Positions 9,128-16,185 of a stretch of 24,004 bases of DNA are shown here, one piece after another. Origin of the DNA: a virus. A program made the position numbers and the translations under genes. Every line of letters starts with the position of its first letter. Position 1 is the first letter of the stretch. Location: IMG/VR virus record IMGVR_UViG_3300037585_000599, positions 1-24,004 of that record. One strand, given 5' to 3'. A model generated the notes under the pieces. The model ran no database searches. It worked only from the letters and a program-made list of their open reading frames with translations, and was not told the DNA's origin.

Positions 9128-9912
9128 TGTCAGATTGGAAGTCAGGATTTTTATCAAAGCATGATCCAACATCTCCCCCATCAGCTAGAAAAGAATTCTC
9201 TTATGAATTTTTCAAAGAAGATCTAGCTAGAGACCCTATAGCACAATTAGGTTTTGATGTTAATGTAGGAGCAATGTTTCCAAAGCCTTTAACAGATAAG
9301 TACCACCTGCCTGCAGGTACTATGGGCGAGGTGGGTTCTGGGGAAGAATACAGACAAAGCATCAGATCAGTAGCTAGAGTTAGACCTGACTTAGAAGGCA
9401 AGTTAGGGATAATGTATCACCCTAGTGTAACAAGTTATGACCCTGCTTTTAAAACTGTTGTGCTGCATGAGGCTAGGCACAGAGCATTTAAAAAACACCC
9501 AGAGATATTTAAAGATTTTAATGAATCTATTTATGGAAAATACGAAAATTTTAAATCCCTAGGGGAAGAGATATTAGTAAGATTTATAGATATGCAGCTT
9601 TTTCCAGAAAGCAAAAAAATGCATAAGGATTGGATTGAAGAAACAACAAAAGATATTGGCTATCCTCATGACTCTATCTATGGTAATGTACCTATGACGT
9701 ATGAAAGATTAGAAAAAGATATGCCTAAGTTAGCATCAGCAGTTATAGATGCTTCTAAAAAAATACTAGAAGAAAAAAATAAACTTTTAGAACCAAAAGA
9801 AAAAACTTTAATAGAAAAAGCAAAAGGATTTCTAGAAAAAGGAAAAACACCTGATTATGAAGCATTTGTGGGAGCAATGCCTTGGGAATTTTATAAACGG
9901 ATGGAAAAATAG
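9127..9912 (+). CDS. Putative zinc metallopeptidase-like protein (HEARH motif)
   Basis: The 261-aa protein carries VVLHEARHRAF at residues 111-121, a canonical HExxH zinc-binding and catalytic motif set in a hydrophobic helix. Downstream, Glu residues in LGEEILVRFIDMQ (about 145-157) could supply the third zinc ligand in gluzincin fashion. The preceding strand-like segment (KLGIMYHPSV) and tail of amphipathic Lys/Glu helices fit a small peptidase fold. There is no signal peptide. It starts in the TAATG that ends the 46-codon membrane protein gene. Possible roles are virion-protein maturation, host-protein attack or peptide cross-link cleavage; the sequence alone does not decide. It could also be a non-catalytic structural protein that carries the motif by chance, though the helix context argues against that. 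Confidence 0.65.
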   Translation: MSDWKSGFLSKHDPTSPPSARKEFSYEFFKEDLARDPIAQLGFDVNVGAMFPKPLTDKYHLPAGTMGEVGSGEEYRQSIRSVARVRPDLEGKLGIMYHPSVTSYDPAFKTVVLHEARHRAFKKHPEIFKDFNESIYGKYENFKSLGEEILVRFIDMQLFPESKKMHKDWIEETTKDIGYPHDSIYGNVPMTYERLEKDMPKLASAVIDASKKILEEKNKLLEPKEKTLIEKAKGFLEKGKTPDYEAFVGAMPWEFYKRMEK

Positions 9913-9921
9913 GAGAGAATA

Positions 9922-10350
9922 ATGGCACTACCAGTCACACAACAATTAACAGATCAATTAAATAGAGAAAGTGTAGGAGAAATTCCTACTACGCCTATGG
10001 AAGGTAATGTATCAAGACCCTTAATTATAGGAGATTTATTAGCAGCTATGAAAGATTTAAATTTTAATGATTTAGTAAATGAATACGGATCTATGGCTGC
10101 AGTTACAAATCCAGATACCACTGCAAGTCCTGGATTAATGGCTGAAGTAAAGTCTCCACCTTCTCCTTTAGAAACTCAAAATTCTCAAGAAAAAGAAGCA
10201 GTAAAAGTACCTCAAGGTGATCCTGAGTTTGTGGCTCCTGCTCCTGAAGATATTCCTACACCTATGACAGATGCTATGAATATTCAGCCTGACCCTAATG
10301 TACAAAATACTACAGCAAACTCCGGGTTAATGAAGCCTGCTATAGCTTAA
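9922..10350 (+). CDS. 142-aa Pro/Thr-rich protein with GLM motifs; last late gene
   Basis: No family is recognised. The N-terminus (residues 1-60) is mixed polar/hydrophobic with a helical LIIGDLLAAMKDLNFNDLVN. The rest is low-complexity, rich in Pro, Thr, Glu and Gln, and probably disordered (IPTTPME, APAPEDIPTPM). Two short GLM elements occur, SPGLMAE (69-75) and SGLMKPAIA (134-142, the C-terminus), similar to SGLMAKGDA ending the 168-aa protein at 1141-1647. The ribosome site is GGAGA before ATG. It is the last plus-strand gene, and its stop codon overlaps by four bases the end of the first minus-strand gene. A virion-associated role is only guessed from the operon. Confidence 0.68.
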   Translation: MALPVTQQLTDQLNRESVGEIPTTPMEGNVSRPLIIGDLLAAMKDLNFNDLVNEYGSMAAVTNPDTTASPGLMAEVKSPPSPLETQNSQEKEAVKVPQGDPEFVAPAPEDIPTPMTDAMNIQPDPNVQNTTANSGLMKPAIA

Positions 10351-10565
10351 AAATCTTTTAATAAAACATTTAGGGAGTCATCAAAGTCATAAGTTTTAGA
10401 CTTACAATGACCTACTATTGTAGTAATTAAATTTGCATGATAGCCCTTACCTAGTTTCTTAAGTACTTGGTCATTAGGTAAGGACTCATGGTCGACTACT
10501 ACTTCCCCCTTTTCGTTTACAAGAACAGTGGTTCTAAAAAGAATAGCCTCCTCTTTTTTCTTCAT
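10347..10565 (-). CDS. 72-aa hypothetical early protein, convergent with late operon
   Basis: This small protein begins with a charged MKKKEE and contains a beta-like segment (AILFRTTVLVNEKGEVVV) followed by a helical region. No domain is recognised. Its ATG overlaps the TGA of the 56-aa gene upstream (ATGA), indicating translational coupling. It is the last gene of the minus-strand operon, and its final bases are shared with the stop of the plus-strand 142-aa gene. No intrinsic terminator is visible between the converging operons. Confidence 0.62.
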   Translation of the reverse strand: MKKKEEAILFRTTVLVNEKGEVVVDHESLPNDQVLKKLGKGYHANLITTIVGHCKSKTYDFDDSLNVLLKDF

Positions 10566-10732
10566 TTCTTTTTAGCGTCTTCCTTAACAAACTCAGGTCT
10601 AATCTGAGGATCTAATTTAGGCAGTTTGCCTAATAGATTTATAAGTTGCACTACTTCTGCGTAAGGTCTAGTAAACATATATTTTACAACTGTATTTACT
10701 TGTTCCTGTGTTATTAAATAGTTATTGTCCAT
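10562..10732 (-). CDS. 56-aa hypothetical protein
   Basis: This reading frame was reconstructed by hand: MDNNYLITQEQVNTVVKYMF, then a helical segment (PYAEVVQLINLLGKLPKLDP) and a basic tail ending KEDAKKK. The C-terminus has an Asp/Pro-rich turn followed by lysines. It begins 11 bases inside the end of the DUF6378-like gene, and its TGA is interlocked with the next ATG (ATGA). The interlocked overlaps on both sides and the protein-like composition support a real gene. The function is unknown. Confidence 0.6.
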   Translation of the reverse strand: MDNNYLITQEQVNTVVKYMFTRPYAEVVQLINLLGKLPKLDPQIRPEFVKEDAKKK

Positions 10733-11003
10733 CGTTCCCCCTATATTTTAATTCACCTGCTATGGCGCTATATGCTGCCATATCTATATAAGTATCTTCA
10801 CTTACATTCCCGGCTTTCGTTCTAGCCATTTTTAATAACGTCATCATCAAAGCAACATCATGTCCTGTGATGTTTATATTCAAAAAAGCAGACCAAAGTT
10901 TAGCTATATTATTATGCATAACTTCTTTATCGCCATACTCTTTTGCTCTATCTCCTGATACGAGTTCATCCGCTATACTTAATAAACTACTTGCGTCTTT
11001 CAT
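10722..11003 (-). CDS. DUF6378-like phage protein
   Basis: This 93-aa helical protein carries GDRAKEYGD (residues 17-25), then HNNIAKLWSAFL, HDVALMMTLLKMARTKAG and DTYIDMAAYSAIAGEL. That order of motifs is typical of the small phage family DUF6378, whose acidic and histidine residues on an all-alpha scaffold recall MazG-type nucleotide pyrophosphohydrolases. No biochemical function is established, as far as I know; a role in nucleotide housekeeping is only a guess. It overlaps the end of the phosphoesterase gene by 17 bases. A GGAG lies 13 bases before the ATG. Confidence 0.78.
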   Translation of the reverse strand: MKDASSLLSIADELVSGDRAKEYGDKEVMHNNIAKLWSAFLNINITGHDVALMMTLLKMARTKAGNVSEDTYIDMAAYSAIAGELKYRGNDGQ

Positions 11004-11733
11004 ATTTTTTTCTCAACTCCTTTATATTAATAGATTGTAAATCATACTCTCCTTTATCTACGTTTCTCTTTACAATAAGTCCACTCCACCATAAATGTTG
11101 TGTGCCTTTTGCAAAGCTTTCTTTATGGTTTAAATAGCACCCTGCATTTAATCCCATAATCTTTCTACCATTGTGCATTGATCTAACTGCATAATCAAAT
11201 AAATGGGAATGCCCTACAGTAGCAGATTGAAAGTTCTTCTTTAATAAATTAGAAGCAACGTAATCTCCACTAATAGGTTTACCCATAACACCACTAGCTA
11301 TGTTATGACAATATAGAACTCCATCAAGTTCTACTATTCTTTCATAGTCATGGTATTCCCACCCGTATTTGGTAAAGGGAATATCATCAACACTCAATGT
11401 ACCTTCCAGCTCTGGATTGTCTTCAACAAACTTCGTTATTCTATGCTCATGATTACCTCCTAACATGATTTTTCTAGTTCGTTTATTCTTAAAACTATTG
11501 TTAAATAATTCTAAAGCTTCTTCTGCATGGTCTATTTCTTTTCTATACCTCCTACCTTCAAAAGATTTTTTACCTCTATCAAAATGAGATAGGGAGTCCA
11601 TATTAACCCAATCTCCTAGACAAATAACTATGTCAGGATTTAATTCTTTAGCGAACTTTCCTGCCCAGGTAAATCTGTCGTTGCTTACTCCCATTTTTAC
11701 ATGAGGGTCTGGTATTACTAGATGAGTTGTCAT
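10987..11733 (-). CDS. Calcineurin-type metallophosphoesterase
   Basis: The 248-aa protein carries all the metal-binding blocks of the calcineurin-like phosphoesterase superfamily in order: DPH (D9, H11), GDW (D41), GNHEH (N94, H95), a histidine at H143 and GHSH (H175, H177). It would hydrolyse a phosphoester at a di-metal centre; the substrate could be nucleic acid, a nucleotide or a phosphoprotein. It lies in a block with two PD-(D/E)xK nucleases and the putative ssDNA-binding protein, which favours a DNA-processing role. There is no export signal. Its ATG overlaps the stop of the preceding gene (TAATG), and an AAGGAGA ribosome site lies inside that gene. Confidence 0.88.
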   Translation of the reverse strand: MTTHLVIPDPHVKMGVSNDRFTWAGKFAKELNPDIVICLGDWVNMDSLSHFDRGKKSFEGRRYRKEIDHAEEALELFNNSFKNKRTRKIMLGGNHEHRITKFVEDNPELEGTLSVDDIPFTKYGWEYHDYERIVELDGVLYCHNIASGVMGKPISGDYVASNLLKKNFQSATVGHSHLFDYAVRSMHNGRKIMGLNAGCYLNHKESFAKGTQHLWWSGLIVKRNVDKGEYDLQSINIKELRKKYERRK

Positions 11734-12008
11734 TAGTGCAACTTCTCCTTCCTTTTTGTTAATAAATCTTCAAAACTTACTCTGTTTTCACTACTTGTTT
11801 CTTGCATAGCTTGTATACCTTTATCAAATATATAATCAGGTTCTTCTACAGAAACTTTTACCATTCCATGTGCTATTGTTAATGCAACAGCATAACTCTC
11901 TACCTGTGGTGCATTATTTGAAGGCAACACAGTACACGCAAATCCATTATCTGTCGGTAAAATAGAAACAAGTATAGCTTCTTTTATACTATTATTTTTT
12001 TTCGGCAT
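11733..12008 (-). CDS. 91-aa hypothetical protein in DNA-processing block
   Basis: No domain is recognised. The first half is beta-like (IKEAILVSILPTDNGFACTV) and the second helical (ALTIAHGMVKV, FEDLLTKRKEKL). It lies between the resolvase-like nuclease and the phosphoesterase, overlapping the former by 17 bases and the latter by one base (TAATG). The ribosome site AAGGAG sits four bases before the ATG, within the upstream gene. It may be a small partner of the neighbouring enzymes, but nothing in the sequence specifies this. Confidence 0.68.
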   Translation of the reverse strand: MPKKNNSIKEAILVSILPTDNGFACTVLPSNNAPQVESYAVALTIAHGMVKVSVEEPDYIFDKGIQAMQETSSENRVSFEDLLTKRKEKLH

Positions 12009-12351
12009 TTTTCTCCTTTATTAAATTTATAAAATGTTCTGCATCAACTATCATTAAAGGTTCACGCTGATTCATTTTTATAACAGCAATTGCTGTTTCG
12101 TTTTCTTTTATATGATGATTTGCTTGTACCATAATATCGTATATACCTTTGAATGTTTCTTTATTCTTACATTCTATAGAATAAGGTATCAATTCTTTAG
12201 CCCTAGTTGAAAATTTAATATCAACTCCAGTTTCTCCCATAATAGCCCCTGATATATCATCAGTAGTTAAAGAAGGGAATGCAGATAAGAGTTTATCTCT
12301 TACCCAATTTTGCAGTCTTCTTCCTTTAGCTTTTTTACTTCGTGTGTCCAT
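11992..12351 (-). CDS. PD-(D/E)xK nuclease, Holliday-junction-resolvase-like
   Basis: This 119-aa protein has a basic start (KKAKGRRLQNWVRDKLLSAF) and then the core nuclease signature: GVDI (D44) and SIECKNKE (E60, K62), with an amphipathic helix and Q76 behind it. This is the arrangement of small archaeal-type resolvase and restriction-like nucleases (PD-(D/E)xK fold). Given the size and its place beside a Cas4/RecB-like exonuclease, it may cut branched DNA during replication or packaging, the job of T7 endonuclease I. The exact substrate is inferred. It overlaps the end of the upstream nuclease gene by 17 bases. Confidence 0.8.
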   Translation of the reverse strand: MDTRSKKAKGRRLQNWVRDKLLSAFPSLTTDDISGAIMGETGVDIKFSTRAKELIPYSIECKNKETFKGIYDIMVQANHHIKENETAIAVIKMNQREPLMIVDAEHFINLIKEKNAEKK

Positions 12352-13234
12352 CTTCCTCCCTAGGATTATTAACTTCAGTATACCATACCCATTTAGGAGT
12401 AAGTGCTTTAGATTGTTGTTGAGGTAAATGTTTTAACTTTTCTCCCCAACAAGGTTTTTTATATGCACAAAATCTACATTGCAATGGTAATATTTTATTA
12501 CCTGTAGCTTTTCTGTTAAAGTATTCATCTTCATCTTTAAATAGTCTTTTAAATGGGGCATTTGAATTTAACGCTTCCATATTATCTTTAGCTTTCTTAA
12601 TAGCTTCTTGTGAATGGTGGTCGTCTGACAATGGTGTTTCGGTTACTGCCCATTCTCCTGTAGATTTATTAATAGCAATCCACCCTCCAAAGTCTGTATT
12701 TTCTGCATTAGAATATAGATATCCTTGAGATACATATCCAAAAGTATCCTCTTTCAGTATAGCATCAAAACCTCCTTCATCACTAAATTTATGTTCAAAT
12801 GCCCAGGGCGATGCACTTTTAATATCATATATTTTATTTTGGATTTTAATATCATATGTTCCAGAAATTTCTTCGTTATTATCAAATTTATATTTAACAT
12901 GTTTCTGAATATCATCTACTTTAATTCCTGAAGCTTTTAGTATTGCTACTGCTGCAGCTTCAATCATATCACCAAATAGGTTTCTCATTTTCGTATTGTA
13001 AGGCATGGGTTCTGGCTCTGCTCCAGATTTTTCCATTTGTAATTGGCAAAGAGGTCTGCCTATACTTGACATGCGTGTTGTAAATTTATTATCACGCTGT
13101 TCAGTAAACTGCTTTTTAAAAGCATCTTTACACGCTTCTCCAAACTCATTCACTATCGTACTAGATACACCCACAGAGGCTTTGTTAGCCTCTGTGAGAA
13201 ACATTTGTACTCTGTTTAAAATAGAGTTTGACAT
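12335..13234 (-). CDS. Cas4/RecB-like Fe-S exonuclease
   Basis: The 299-aa protein has the RecB-type nuclease motifs GDMIEAAA (G88, E92), SGTYDIK (D128), YDIKS (D137, K139) and a downstream Q170xxxY. Four cysteines are arranged as in Cas4, AddB and related nucleases: one upstream (C63 in GRPLCQ) and three downstream (CRFCAYKKPC; C253, C256, C262), expected to hold a [4Fe-4S] cluster. It probably degrades host DNA or processes DNA ends for recombination, as the phage exonuclease. It starts in a TAATG overlap with the putative ssDNA-binding protein gene, consistent with co-production. There is no CRISPR array or other cas gene nearby, so an adaptation role is not supported. Confidence 0.87.
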   Translation of the reverse strand: MSNSILNRVQMFLTEANKASVGVSSTIVNEFGEACKDAFKKQFTEQRDNKFTTRMSSIGRPLCQLQMEKSGAEPEPMPYNTKMRNLFGDMIEAAAVAILKASGIKVDDIQKHVKYKFDNNEEISGTYDIKIQNKIYDIKSASPWAFEHKFSDEGGFDAILKEDTFGYVSQGYLYSNAENTDFGGWIAINKSTGEWAVTETPLSDDHHSQEAIKKAKDNMEALNSNAPFKRLFKDEDEYFNRKATGNKILPLQCRFCAYKKPCWGEKLKHLPQQQSKALTPKWVWYTEVNNPREEDGHTK

Positions 13235-14091
13235 TAGTTGGCTAAGAACTCCTCTGGACTGTCTTCTGCCACAGCTTCTACGATCTTAGCACTAGCATCA
13301 TCTCTTACACTAGTAGCATTAGCTTGTTTCCATTGCTCTGCAATCCTCTTATTCTCATCTTGAATTAACTCATTAAACATATCCATATGCTCAAGGTCTT
13401 TCTTAGAAAATTCAACTTGCTTACTATCAGTATCAATAGATGCTACATAGAACGTATTACTTCCACTCTTCTTTCGTTTAGTGGTTAAGTTTAGCACATG
13501 ATTGAACATCAAACTATTTCTGCCTTTTAATCCTTTTAGAGTTTCTCCAATAGGTTTAAAATTCATACCTGTTACACGCCATAAAACAGGCATTTCAGTT
13601 ACAGTTGTTGCTGTACCATCTGCTTTAGTACACTCCATGCTAAGTAGCCCATACACTAATCTGTAGCATTTTATGTTTCTTTGTGCGTCTACTTCGGCTT
13701 CAGTAAGTTGCTCTTTATCTTTACCAATAACTTTTCCGCATCGTACTCCCCCTTTTGTGTCAATAGGCTCATCTTTCCATGATTTAAAGATTACTGATGT
13801 AGAGGCATATTTGTTAGCATCTGCGTCATATTCCATGTATTGATAAGCGTTAATAAATGGTCGAAACTGTACTGCTGTATCTTTTAAGCTATAGACTTTA
13901 GCTTCTGATTCAGGATCGTAAATATTATATACCCCTGCTCTCAAGGCATTCCCATCATCATCTTCAGCAGCTCTGTTTATTGCCAATCTTGGCAAAGTAC
14001 CAGACCCCATTTGAGATCCGTCATCTTGCCCTGTCATCTTCATTATCTCTTCGTTAGAAAGAGACTCAAAAGGTTTTACTTCATTACTCAT
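13234..14091 (-). CDS. Putative single-stranded DNA-binding protein
   Basis: This 285-aa protein has an N-terminal segment with TLPRLAINRAAEDDDGNAL (residues 32-50), a beta-rich middle (about 50-215) and an acidic, helical tail ending AVAEDSPEEFLAN. Proteins with this opening occupy the ssDNA-binding slot beside the polymerase in marine podoviruses, as far as I recall. A true OB-fold cannot be shown by eye, although an acidic tail is typical of phage SSBs that recruit partners. It has its own sigma70-like promoter (14124-14152) just upstream and a strong ribosome site (GGAGG, seven bases before ATG), fitting a protein needed in bulk. It heads the nuclease operon. Confidence 0.55.
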   Translation of the reverse strand: MSNEVKPFESLSNEEIMKMTGQDDGSQMGSGTLPRLAINRAAEDDDGNALRAGVYNIYDPESEAKVYSLKDTAVQFRPFINAYQYMEYDADANKYASTSVIFKSWKDEPIDTKGGVRCGKVIGKDKEQLTEAEVDAQRNIKCYRLVYGLLSMECTKADGTATTVTEMPVLWRVTGMNFKPIGETLKGLKGRNSLMFNHVLNLTTKRKKSGSNTFYVASIDTDSKQVEFSKKDLEHMDMFNELIQDENKRIAEQWKQANATSVRDDASAKIVEAVAEDSPEEFLAN

Positions 14092-14123
14092 ATTTGCACC
14101 TCCAGTGCTTTATTGTTATATCT

Positions 14124-14152
14124 AATATACCACATATATTAGTCTTTGTCAA
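14124..14152 (-). promoter_or_regulatory. sigma70-like promoter for the SSB-nuclease operon
   Basis: On the minus strand, TTGACA (14152-14147) is followed after 17 bases by TATATT (14129-14124). The -35 box overlaps the stop codon of the polymerase gene. A start site near 14117 would give a leader of about 25 bases containing the GGAGG ribosome site of the putative ssDNA-binding gene. Confidence 0.75.
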
Positions 14153-16185
14153 TGATAAATTGTAGTGTCTAACCAATTTGGTCCAACCTTTATCTCAACC
14201 TCTAATGGAACATCAAAATCAACACTATACCTCTCCATAAGTTCATCAACCACACCCAAACAACCTTGTGTTAAACACTCGGCTACTATTTGTTCCTCAC
14301 CAGGAAATACATCAGCGACTATAGAGTCATGCACTGTGTTGATTAAGATGCTCTTTGTGCCATTGCTCTCTAGCAATTTTTGAGAAAGGATACATGCTAG
14401 AGGAACAATGTCAGCAGTGGCTAAGCCTTGCACAGGATAGTTTTTTATCTGTGTTGAAAAGCTTGAGCCACCCCATGGCATGCGTTCTGCACTTGGAAAA
14501 GCGTACTGCCTACCTGTTGGTAGAGTTATGACTTTATGTCGTATTGCCTCACTTTGCAGCTTATCATGCCAAACTTTTATGTCAGGGTATTTTTTTAGAA
14601 ATTCTGTATAGTATTTCTTTTCATCTTCAGTCCCTGACATCCCACCATACAAAGGTTTAAATGTGTGCGCTTTAGCTTGTTGCCTGGAACACCCTATTGT
14701 ATCAGCAGTAAATTGATGGACATCAACGCCATCATTAATATCTTTTAGTCCTTGTTTGTCTTGTGCTAGAAAGACAGCAGTTCTAAATTCTAATTGTGCA
14801 AAATCTATCTCCATAATATTTCCATTATCAAATCGTGAACGAATAACTTTTCGTATTGGGAAAGTACCACCTCTTGGTTGATTTTGGAAGTTTGGGTCAC
14901 GACTAGATAGTCTGCCTGTTGTTGTAATACATTGCATAAAGTTTGGATACAAATAATTAACTTCTGTTTTATGCTTTTTAATACCTTCAACAAAAGTTTT
15001 TAAGTATGTATCTAAAGCATTGTACCTAGATATCTTTTCTATAAAATCTCGCAATTCTTCATTACCTGTTTTTGCCACTTTGAGTAAAGTATTTTTATCA
15101 GTTTTAAAACCGCCTTCAGCAATATCCATAACAGATTCTACTTTAGCATTAAATCCTGCTCTTTCTTTTAAATTTTTATAAATAAAACCTTTGCCTCCAC
15201 AATCCATACACTTAGTAAGATTTTTATAAGGGTCTCCATTAACTTTATACTTTTGTATATGCCCTTTTCCATTACAAGTAGGGCATTGTTGTGCTTTAGT
15301 TTTATACACAGGTTGTAAAAACATATCAAAAATCTTTCTCATTTCTGTTTTAGAATACTGATATCTTCTCTTTGGCTTCTTTGTAAATGGGTCTAATCCT
15401 AAATTAAATTGTACAGACCATTTCTTTTTGTCAGTAACCTTTGCTCCATAGATTAACCAGGACAATTGCTCTGGACTAGAAGGATTTATAGAAGTATCTC
15501 CCATTTTTTTATATATAGTTTCATCAATTTCTACACGAAGTCTGTCTTGTTCTTCTTGGAAATCCTTTTCTACTTGTTTTAATGCCTCCTCATCAATGTA
15601 AATGCCATTGTTTTCCATATTAGCTAATACAACTAGAAACTCACACATCATCTTAGTACTTTTTATTAATTTTTTATTCTTAGGTATCTTAAACTGTTCT
15701 ATTTGGGCATCAAACAATGATCGTGTTGATTTTATATCAAATCTACCATACTCTTCTAGCATTCCTATAGGCACATTCTCAAATGAGGTCTTGTTTTTGA
15801 TAAACCCTTCCATTAAATCAGACTTTTGCGTAACATTTCTTCTAACACAGCAATCTTTTAGCTTTAAACTGCGTTTTAAGCCTCTATTAAGCATATATTC
15901 GCCTATCATGGTGTCATAGACCCTGCCTGAGTAAGAAAATCCAGATTCCCATAACCAAATTAAGTCAAACTTTATATTGTGACCAACTAATAGAGTAGTT
16001 TTATCTAGTATACCTTGTACCCTCTTTCTATCAGGAGTTCCCCTGAACTCATTATGCTTAAAAAAGATATAGTCATCATTCAAACCCATACAAATTAAAA
16101 AGTTGTGTGGGTTTTTTGCTGATGGGTCTAGTTTACCTTCATCAGTTACTTGAAAGCTAGTCTCTACATCAAATGTAGTGATCAT
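14149..16185 (-). CDS. polA-like: Family A DNA polymerase with DnaJ-type zinc-finger insertion (HMO-2011 type)
   Basis: The 678-aa replicative polymerase has a 3'-5' exonuclease domain: Exo I FDVET (D6, E8), Exo II HNIKFD (N70, D74) and Exo III YGRFD (Y146, D150). Polymerase motifs follow: TTGRLSSRDPNFQNQP (422-437), motif A DFAQLEFR (D461), motif B RQQAKAHTFKPLYGG (R501, K505, F509, Y513) and motif C VHDS (H619, D620, S621). Between them, residues 301-334 hold two CxxCxGxG half-repeats (C301/C304 and C326/C329), a partial DnaJ zinc finger. This is the known signature of the HMO-2011 phage group. F509 aligns with E. coli Pol I F762. Motif C has Ser where Pol I has Glu (HDE). It overlaps the helicase gene by four bases (ATGA). 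Confidence 0.96.
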   Translation of the reverse strand: MITTFDVETSFQVTDEGKLDPSAKNPHNFLICMGLNDDYIFFKHNEFRGTPDRKRVQGILDKTTLLVGHNIKFDLIWLWESGFSYSGRVYDTMIGEYMLNRGLKRSLKLKDCCVRRNVTQKSDLMEGFIKNKTSFENVPIGMLEEYGRFDIKSTRSLFDAQIEQFKIPKNKKLIKSTKMMCEFLVVLANMENNGIYIDEEALKQVEKDFQEEQDRLRVEIDETIYKKMGDTSINPSSPEQLSWLIYGAKVTDKKKWSVQFNLGLDPFTKKPKRRYQYSKTEMRKIFDMFLQPVYKTKAQQCPTCNGKGHIQKYKVNGDPYKNLTKCMDCGGKGFIYKNLKERAGFNAKVESVMDIAEGGFKTDKNTLLKVAKTGNEELRDFIEKISRYNALDTYLKTFVEGIKKHKTEVNYLYPNFMQCITTTGRLSSRDPNFQNQPRGGTFPIRKVIRSRFDNGNIMEIDFAQLEFRTAVFLAQDKQGLKDINDGVDVHQFTADTIGCSRQQAKAHTFKPLYGGMSGTEDEKKYYTEFLKKYPDIKVWHDKLQSEAIRHKVITLPTGRQYAFPSAERMPWGGSSFSTQIKNYPVQGLATADIVPLACILSQKLLESNGTKSILINTVHDSIVADVFPGEEQIVAECLTQGCLGVVDELMERYSVDFDVPLEVEIKVGPNWLDTTIYH

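Noticed and set aside
12335-13234. Cas4 as a sign of a CRISPR system
   Set aside because: No repeats, spacers or other cas genes are present; the nuclease family is common in phages.
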